Positions 57,501 to 64,000 of a DNA stretch of 64,000 bases are shown piece by piece. Below the pieces are notes generated by a model. That model was not told the DNA's origin and did no database searches. It saw nothing but the letters and a program-made list of their open reading frames with translations. The DNA is from Anadara kagoshimensis (taxonomy: Eukaryota > Mollusca > Bivalvia > Arcoida > Arcidae). How positions within the stretch are numbered: the first letter of the stretch is position 1; every line of letters starts with the position of its first letter. The DNA lies in contig CM037864.1 in assembly GCA_021292105.1 (NCBI GenBank), forward strand, positions 4,994,413 through 5,058,412, written 5' to 3'. The translations under genes were made by a program, and so were the position numbers.

Positions 57501-60500
57501 GGCAGGTGTCCCTTTATATAGAGGTGGCTTTAAAGGCGAGTTTGACTGTATTCTCATTTCTCAGGTTTTAATTATAAATTATTTATTTCACTTTAAACTG
57601 ACAGTGCCACATGCTGCAGCACTTCATAACTACTGGTTGTTGTTAATGGTAGTTATAATTTACAGTGCATATCAAAGTTAGTCTATGCATTCGTATATTA
57701 GTATATATAAACTGGTAATGATGTTATCATCTGTTGAGACAGGAAGTTAACTCGGCATTAATTGTCCAGATGTAACTACAGTGTCTTACTGTATTGCAGT
57801 TATAAATATAACACTTTGGAGATAACTATATAATCATTTTCTTTGATGATACCTACCTCCCTCCCTCCCATTTGTATTAAGTTGAGTATATGAAAGTTGT
57901 AGTAAAACCTGTATCAGAAGACCAACTTAATTGTCCATGATTAACATCATTGGTACAGTCCAACCTGCCTTAAAGGCAACCTCTATATAAGAGCCACATG
58001 CCTATAAAAGCCAGTAGAATTGTATCCCATTTGTTCTTTATTCATATTATTTGAACCTGTATATAAAGACCACCTGCTTATAAAGGTAACTTTTACTGAT
58101 TCCCTTGGATAGCCTTTACAGACAGGTTTAACTGTATATAAATCATATTGTTTTCATTCTACAATTTAATATTACCACTGTACCACTTGTTTTAACCTTC
58201 TTTAAAATATATGGCCTAGGCGGCCAAGCGTGGTCTAAACTGTTCACTTATAGATCACAACACCTCTCACCGCCCAGAGTTCTAATCCCACTCTGGACAT
58301 ATCCTAGTGTGAGAAAGTTTGTCAGATCACCTGCTGAAAGTGGTTGGTTTTTCTGAGGACACTCGGGTTTCCCCCACCATCTATGAATTGAATATCTTAA
58401 TATAACTAAAAGAATCTTGACTTGGGCATAAAACTCCATTATTGTATTGCACTCCAATGTTAATATTTTTGTTTACAATCTAACCTGCTTTAATGGCCAT
58501 CTCTATATAAGGACCACCTGCTTATTAAGGCCTGTAGAATGAATCCAAATTGTTCTTTATTCATATTATTTGAACCTGCATATAAAGTCCAAAGTCCACC
58601 TGCCCATAAAGGCCACTTTCACGGGTTCCTTTGGGTGACCTTTATAGACAGGTTTGACTGTAGATGTACTTGATTCCTAAGTGAACTACATGTACAGGGA
58701 TTTATCACAGGCCTATTTAGGGCCGAAATAAGGCCCCATTCCCAATGGAAAAAATTTTGATTTTTCCCAAAATCGGCTGAGAGAAAATTCCCAAATAGAA
58801 AACTGTGTTGTTTTAAAACGAAAACAAAAGTAAATTTTGTGAAAGCCCCCCAATCAGCTGTTTTTTTTTATAATCTCAATAAACTAAAAGCATTAGTGGC
58901 ATCAAAAATGATGTCGAAGTTTCCCAAAATGAGCAAAAAGTTGATAGTTTTTCCCAATTTTTAGTTTAGGGCCTTTTCCCAAAAGACCCTGATAAATCCC
59001 TGATGTAACTTCTGACATGACTTGTTTTTATTTTCCAGGTAGGGAGAACCTCGGAGGCAGCATCAGCAGCTTATACATTCTTCCTGGCTAATCCTAAACA
59101 TGAAGAGACTATAGACAACTTACATTACTATAGGAGAGAAGAAGGCGTCAAGGATGCTGATATCACAGACCTCGAGCGAAAACCATATCAGGTATTATTA
59201 TTGTAACTAACTCATCATGCTCATATTTAGCTCAGTGGAAGATTGTTTTATGGCTATCTTTTACAGATAACAGCACCTCTCAGCACCCAGGTTCAGTTCC
59301 CAGTCTGTGTGATGTGGGAGAAAGTGTATATCAGTTCACTGGATTAAGTCGTGGTTTTCTTCAATCAATATGGTTTCCTGGACCATTCTTGAATTGAGCT
59401 CCTCTCAACACCTAGGTTCATTTCTCAGTCTGTGCGTGAAAAAGTTTGTCAGTTTACTTGACAGAGGTCAGCGGATTTCTTCAATCAATATGGTTTCCTC
59501 GACCATCCTTGAATCTTGAATTGAGTGCCTCTCACCACCTAGGTTCGTTTATCAGTCTGTATGATATGTGAGAAAGTTTGTCAGTTTACAAGATGGAGGT
59601 CAGTGGATTTCTTCGATTAATATGGTTTCCTCCACCATCCTTGAACTGAGCACCTCTCAGCACCCAGGTTCATTTCTCAGTCTGTGTGATGTGTGAGAAA
59701 GTTTGTCAGTTTACTTGACCGAGGTCAGTGGTTTTCTTCAATCAATATGGTTTTCTCTCCAACATCCTTGAACCAACCGCCTCGTTATCTGTGAAAAACT
59801 CTGGATGCAAAACTCCAAGACTTCACTCTACTCCTTACATAAAGCCATAATTTATTACATACATGTATACTGGTATATTGATCCATGGCTGTAACAGCTG
59901 AGATATTACACGAAAATAAACTGTATCTGATAATACTATTGACAACCCATTGAAATGTTAAGGTACGCATCTTATCTTATCTTCTTGCTCAGTCAGTTTC
60001 ATTCGCTTCTAGTTGTAAGCATCCTTTGTAGCGGCAACAGGTGGCCTACTCTTTTTTTCAGCTCTACAGAAGTGTCTTTAGCATGCACTGAGACACATGG
60101 TACAAGGGCATCATAATTTTTTGTCACTTAGTTTCTGAGTCTAATAAATATATATTGGTTTCTAAGTTTTAAAATTTGCAAATTTTTTAGCTCCTGCTTT
60201 CTTGAGTGAGTTGAGTAATGGTGTTTAATGTGCCAGTCAAGGATATTTCACTTATATAGAGATGTTGCCAGCTATAGGCCAAGGTGAAATTTTGCCTGTG
60301 TGCTGCGCCTGTAGCATTGTACAGCAAGGTTTTTTATCATGCCGAATCAGCGCTAAACTCAATATAAACAAGAGTGAAGTAATAGTGGTTTACACCCCAG
60401 ATTAGATTGTTTCACTTATAACCAGGTGGTTAGTTCTGGTATAGTGGAGGAAACCAGAGTGCCCTAAAAAGACCACAGACATCCGGTGATAAACTTTCTC

Positions 60501-63500
60501 GCATTAGGATCAGCTCCAATGAGATTTGAAGTTTAGAGGTCATAGGTGCTGTGATCTGTAGTTATATATGCGCTTAAGACATTTTGACCACCAAGGCTCT
60601 ACAACAAAATGATAAAAAATTCTGATTTTAATAATGAAAACTTCAATTTTTGAAAATTCTGTTTTTTAATAATGGAAACTTCATTAAAATTGGCCCAGAA
60701 ATAAATTCAGGATAAAATTGATATAACATATAGAAAGCATTTGAAAAATTCGGAAATGTGAAATAATTATGGCGTGGTATTGTTTATTTCAGTCATTGTA
60801 CATCAAAGGTCAGGCGGCCCATGATAATCAACAATGGTCAGATGTTATTGAGTATTATGAACAGGCTATTAAAGAGTATTACAGTGAAGAAGAACGTTGT
60901 AGGGCCACATGTGAAGATTTGTATGATGTTGAAAACTTACCAGAAGACTTTAAATATACCTCAATTACAGGTTTGATATTTTCAACAAAAATCGTAATTA
61001 ACGTGGTAAAAAATATATCAGAATTTTACCCATCCTAGCATTGATTTGATTCAATAATTCTATTTTCCATATTTATGCCCAAGTGGGATTCAAAAGAAGG
61101 AAGTGAGTAAGACGATTAGACAACTTGGATACCAAGGACAGCCAAACTTAAAGAGGAACCATTTTAATAGAATCTAAATATATCTTGTCATGTGACCTAT
61201 TCAAATTTTTAATTTTCAATTACCGGTACAAACTATGTCAAATGATATTGCAGGGATTTATCAGGGTCTTTTGGGAAAAGGCCCTAAACTAAAAATTGGG
61301 AAAAAACTATCAACTTTTTGCTCATTTTGGGAAAACTTTGACATCATTTTTGATGCCATTAATGATTAAATCTAATGCTTTAAGTGTATTGAGTTGATTG
61401 AAGATTGAGAAAAGCAGCCACATTTATGGCCAGACTTCAGCTATGTATCTAGTAAGATTTTCTAATTGGGAATTTTTTCAGCCCATTTTGGGAAAAATTG
61501 ATGTTTTTTCCATTGGGAATGGGGCCGAATTTCGGCCCTAAATAGGCCCTTGATAAATCCCTGTATTGATTAACAATTTTATCATTTAAAGTAACTGAGT
61601 TTTTTTAAAAAAAATTAAATGAGACTTCCAGATGGATGAATCATCTGTTGAACCTGTAAAAACTGAACCCTCAGTAAAATGATACCCTGTGTATAATGAA
61701 GCATTTGTCAGATAGACACTAAGAAAAATTCTAAAGTAGCCAAAAGGACAGATAAGGATTTTAATCTGGTTAACCTTCCTTTTTTATAATGGTCTTTCTT
61801 TGATGGACTTTAGATGAGCACCATGAAGTGATGATCGCGAAGCCATAGAGCTGGGGGAAAGTATGATTGGGAACAAAAGCTCTCCTAGGGTTTTGGGTGG
61901 CATGCTCAGAGAAAATTTGTAAATTTAGAATGCCTCAGGAGTCTTTCTGGAGCTTCCTAGGACACAAAGTTACAACATTACAACTGGATTTTGATTCATA
62001 TCTCACATGTTTATATTTAGAAATATGATGCTACCCGAACATCTAAAACTTTTTAGGTTGGCACTGATTTTCTATTGATGTGTCCGACCAGCCACTGATG
62101 ATGCTTTACTGGTTCTTCCAAATTTTTTCTGACCACCGTCTAACAGACCAGTGTTAGTGTCAAACCCCGTTTGTGAAAATTGAACCCTGAGTTCACCTAA
62201 AACTATTTTACCTTGAGGCACCATCAATATTGTTTAATAAATTAAACTAGGCTGACCAAAAACCTCTAATCCAGATAAAATCTCCTGTATGGTTATCAGA
62301 TACTGTAAGTGTGGTTTTATTCTGGGTGTACTTATTTTTTCATCAAAAATTTGTATCGCACGTATAATAATATTTATTATTGATCTTATAGTCAATTTCA
62401 GAAATCTTCGAATATTACACTCTGCAAAGATAGGAAAGTACAAATGCATGAAAATTTGAACCTATGAATTCCTGTTGTTGTGTTGGAATATTATACAAAT
62501 TTATTTTGTTTTTTACGGTTATCAGATACAGTCAAACCTGTATATAAAGACCACCCAAGGGAACCTGTAACAGTGGCCTTTATGGCAAGTGACCCTTATA
62601 TACAGGTTCAAATAACATGAATAAATAGCAATTTGGGATATAGTTTTACTGACCTTTAAAAGCAGGTTGTCCCTGTGTAGAAGTGGTTTTAAGGCAGGTT
62701 TGACTGTAATATAAATTATCAATCTTAAAGTCAAGCTTAGAAATCCTTGAATATTACACCCCATGAAAAGATTGGGAAGCTAAAAATCGTGAAAAATTGA
62801 ACCCATGAAATGAAATACAGTATATACAATGAAATTTACAGTATATGCCTGTGTTGGAATATTATAATTTTTTTGGTTTTGTTTTGTACAGTTATCAGAT
62901 ATGTGCATGTCTCATTGCGCTATAATGAATGGTAAATGATTTTTGTTTGGTTTTATTTCAGATCTCTATATTAAGGTGATAACTTGTCAGTATGAGTGTG
63001 AAGATAAATTAGATCATCTTTATGTAGATAAAATATCAGATTTTGTACCAGAACATTATAATTACCTACAATATGCATATCATAAAGGTAATTATATATA
63101 TATACTAGGTACCTAAACTGCATTTTGTGTCTGTTTGCAGTAGGGGAAAAGAGAGAACCAATATATTGCTATTTTATGTCAATTTCATATGAATTTAGAG
63201 CATATAAAAAGTAGAGCCCGCATGTTCACTTGGAAAAATACTGGTAATTTAAACTTGTTTAACATTTCCATGCTAATTACCCTGGTAACTGATTTTGGTA
63301 TGCGGGTCTACCACAATGAGTTACCGATCAAGTTTACATTTTTTCAACTCCACTGGTTTTCTTATGGAAGTTATATCCATGGTCTTTGATAATTTAAATG
63401 AAATAACAGTTTTCCACACTTTATTTTTAAGTGATTACAGCTTTTTAACTGATTTTTAGTGTGTAAATTTACAGCAATAAGTTACATAGTAAGTTTGTGT

Positions 63501-63916
63501 TTCATTCTGCTCTGCTGATTTTAATGGAAATTCCGACCCTTGGTATTTGATACCTTTATCCAAGATCTTGCAGGTAATAACTGATTTTTGATATTCAAGT
63601 TCACCACATAAGTTACAAGTCAAGTTTACATTTCATTCTGCTTTGCTGATTTTTACATATTTTACGAAAATGACAGCACTTGAACTTTGAAACAGAACAC
63701 AGAAATATATGTCTAATATGTAGGTATGTTGGGTATCCTAGCTTGCTTACTAAGATTTTTGTATAATTTGATGTTTTAGTTGAGAAGTATGACAAGGCTG
63801 TAGAAGCAGTAGCTACATATTTATTGTTTATACCTGACAACGACGATTTAATAGCCAATAAGATATACTACCTTAAGAAACACGGTTTTCATGAGGGACA
63901 TTTTGTGCCAAGACAG
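54570..63916 (+). CDS. P3H1-like: Leprecan-family protein, N-terminal 345 residues (prolyl 3-hydroxylase, possibly CRTAP); continues past window
   Basis: Exons 54570-55010, 59039-59191, 60793-60970, 62962-63087 and 63780-63916 join with matching phases (0, 0, 1, 1, then 0) and GT..AG introns. The start has a strong context (AAAATGG) and opens a signal peptide (about 1-21). The domain has four CxxxC motifs: C71-C75, C107-C111, C234-C238, C266-C270, each next to TPR-like helices (YESALEAYQEEKWSQCVAFI; YIKGQAAHDNQQWSDVIEYY), the layout of P3H1-3 and CRTAP. These ER proteins bind procollagen with cyclophilin B; P3Hs also hydroxylate proline at C3. The phrases CEDLYD and DFVPEHYNYLQYAYHK look closer to P3H, while HEGHFVPRQ at the end recalls CRTAP. 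The 2-oxoglutarate/Fe(II) domain, or its absence, lies beyond the right edge and decides between them. Confidence 0.88.
55011..55430. other. Leprecan intron 1, first part
   Basis: Reading frames continue past the donor at 55011 for up to 88 codons, but the sequence becomes AT-rich and degenerate with recurring 'ttcccc/acccat' phrases; I treat it as intron. Confidence 0.6.
55432..55768 (+). mobile_element. SINE family S1, full length (leprecan intron 1)
   Basis: A box 'gaagctcagttggtagagtg', B box 'gtgggtttgaacccc', end 'gttgaacaccattactcaac'. Confidence 0.8.
55795..55920 (-). mobile_element. SINE family S1, head part, inverted next to the previous copy
   Basis: Contains 'tcaagtctttggtcagaccc' and an inverted head 'gcactctactatctgagcta'. 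With 55432-55768 it makes a head-to-head-like inverted pair within 500 bp. Confidence 0.65.
55921..56644. other. Leprecan intron 1, AT-rich stretch
   Basis: Shows the 'aggtcaaggtcatgacct' phrase twice (about 56010 and 56290) typical of old bivalve repeats. Nothing coding. Confidence 0.45.
56645..56980 (+). mobile_element. SINE family S1 (leprecan intron 1)
   Basis: 'ccactacggtagctcaatcg' to 'gtaaacccctattcaatcaa'; body subtype like the 22290 copy ('gagtgcactgcaaaggtaaa'). Confidence 0.75.
57160..57550 (+). mobile_element. MITE family A, copy 11, with internal 32-33 bp tandem array
   Basis: The left end is decayed ('cactgtctataaaggccacc'), the right end is 'gcgagtttgactgta'. Between 57262 and 57525 the terminal segment 'cttatatagaggtggccttt' plus 'aaggcaggt' is repeated about eight times, alternating 32- and 33-bp forms ('ttccc' / 'tgtccc'). 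Confidence 0.85.
57954..58136 (-). mobile_element. MITE family A, copy 12
   Basis: 'tacagtccaacctgccttaa' to 'agacaggtttaactgta', full length. Confidence 0.8.
58208..58455 (+). mobile_element. tRNA-derived SINE family S2
   Basis: Head 'ggcggccaagcgtggtctaa' (Leu/Ser-like A box) and 'agagttctaatcccac' (B box), body 'gtgagaaagtttgtcag', tail 'aaaagaatcttgacttgggc'. Confidence 0.65.
58474..58662 (-). mobile_element. MITE family A, copy 13
   Basis: 'tacaatctaacctgctttaa' to 'agacaggtttgactgta', with a short internal 'aaagtcc' duplication at about 58586. Confidence 0.75.
58695..59002 (+). mobile_element. TIR element family G, copy 1, just upstream of leprecan exon 2
   Basis: Bounded by 'cagggatttatca' and its inverse 'tgataaatccctg'; 308 bp, internal 'ggccgaaataaggcccc' and 'gtttcccaaaatgagcaaaa'. 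It ends 36 bases before exon 2 (59039), so it probably supplies or displaces the branch-point region. Confidence 0.8.
59265..59776. repeat. Four tandem ~126-bp copies of a SINE S2 body
   Basis: Each unit has 'cacctctcagcacccaggtt', 'gagaaagtttgtcagtttac', 'cttcaatcaatatggtttcc' and 'ccatccttgaa'. Copies begin near 59272, 59399, 59528 and 59654. Confidence 0.8.
60195..60370 (-). mobile_element. SINE family S1, 3' part, minus orientation
   Basis: 'gagttgagtaatggtgttta', 'cttatatagagatgttgcca', 'ttttgcctgtgtgctgcgcc'. Confidence 0.65.
60371..60600 (-). mobile_element. SINE family S2, minus orientation
   Basis: 'tacaccccagattagattgt', 'ggaggaaaccagagtgccct', 'cataggtgctgtgatctgta'; the head 'accaccaaggct' is eroded. 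Ends about 200 bp before leprecan exon 3. Confidence 0.5.
61251..61563 (-). mobile_element. TIR element family G, copy 2, inverted relative to copy 1
   Basis: 'cagggatttatcagggtctt' to 'cttgataaatccctg', 313 bp; collinear with copy 1 when reversed ('ttttgctcattttgggaaaa', 'gggccgaatttcggcccta'). Confidence 0.8.
61564..62525. other. Leprecan intron 3, no recognised feature
   Basis: AT-rich. A phrase near 62355-62420 ('attgatcttatagtcaattt' with 'gaatattacactctgcaaag') recurs at 62715-62770, so the family A copy at 62526 sits inside a duplicated background sequence. Confidence 0.45.
62526..62708 (+). mobile_element. MITE family A, copy 14
   Basis: 'tacagtcaaacctgtatata' to 'ggcaggtttgactgta', full length; in leprecan intron 3, about 250 bp before exon 4. 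Confidence 0.8.
63088..63779. other. Leprecan intron 4
   Basis: Contains three loosely similar ~165-bp blocks with 'aagtttacatttcattctgc'-type phrases and 'aactgatttttg' (about 63330, 63440 and 63600), a degenerate tandem repeat. No gene. Confidence 0.5.
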
Positions 63917-64000
63917 GTATGTCAAAAATATTTGAAAATTACAATTCTTACTGAAGAAGGGGCTTCCATAGCTGATAAGTCTATCATGCACACTTATGGT

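Noticed and set aside
57391..57681. 96-codon frame with repeated FKAG.PYIEVA
   Set aside because: Translation of the 32-33 bp array in a MITE family A copy.

Overview
This is eukaryotic, intron-rich, AT-rich DNA with spliced animal genes and very dense short interspersed repeats. Several tRNA-derived SINE families, palindromic TA-flanked MITEs, the gene content and degenerate repeats with 'ggcccattgggcctc'-type ends all suggest a bivalve mollusc. I infer this from repeat style and protein resemblance, and I cannot name the species. There are no bacterial-type operons, CRISPR arrays or convincing stand-alone RNA genes.

Layout. (1) 1-6195 (+): the last four exons of a gene ending in an acidic stretch and a Myb/SANT-like basic domain; its introns hold two dead transposase fragments. 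(2) 6196-17600: intergenic, made of SINEs, a cluster of five copies of a long-TIR MITE (9.3-11.0 kb) and other repeats. (3) 17827-20826 (-): a complete four-exon gene for an unrecognised 206-aa soluble protein. (4) 20.8-29.7 kb: repeats, dominated by a ~3 kb, 45-bp minisatellite of about 67 units that sits between the ends of a palindromic MITE. (5) 29788-34039 (+): a newly assembled four-exon gene for an unrecognised 125-aa secreted protein, with a TATA box and a poly(A) signal in place. (6) 36663-51668 (-): a 15-exon arylsulfatase B-like gene with an intact CTPSR active-site motif, an RRKR/S site in its C-terminal part, an apparent one-base deletion in the last exon, a TATA+CRE promoter and an intronic array of CRE palindromes. 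(7) 54570 to beyond the right edge (+): the N-terminal half of a leprecan-family gene (prolyl 3-hydroxylase, or possibly CRTAP), with four CxxxC motifs and an 11-codon upstream ORF.

The sulfatase and the leprecan gene both act in the secretory/extracellular-matrix world (glycosaminoglycan sulfate removal; collagen proline modification), but they are convergent neighbours separated by repeats and nothing in the sequence shows that they are linked functionally. All exon joins were worked out by hand: reading phase was checked across every junction and each intron has GT..AG ends, but no transcript evidence is available here. Repeat boundaries are approximate to a few bases.

Most striking: two unrelated MITE families have each grown an internal tandem array, and a neighbouring copy of one still holds what looks like the single ancestral monomer; perfect CRE palindromes occur both in the sulfatase promoter and about nine times in one of its introns; and two copies of a ~310-bp element lie in inverted orientation around two exons of the leprecan gene.
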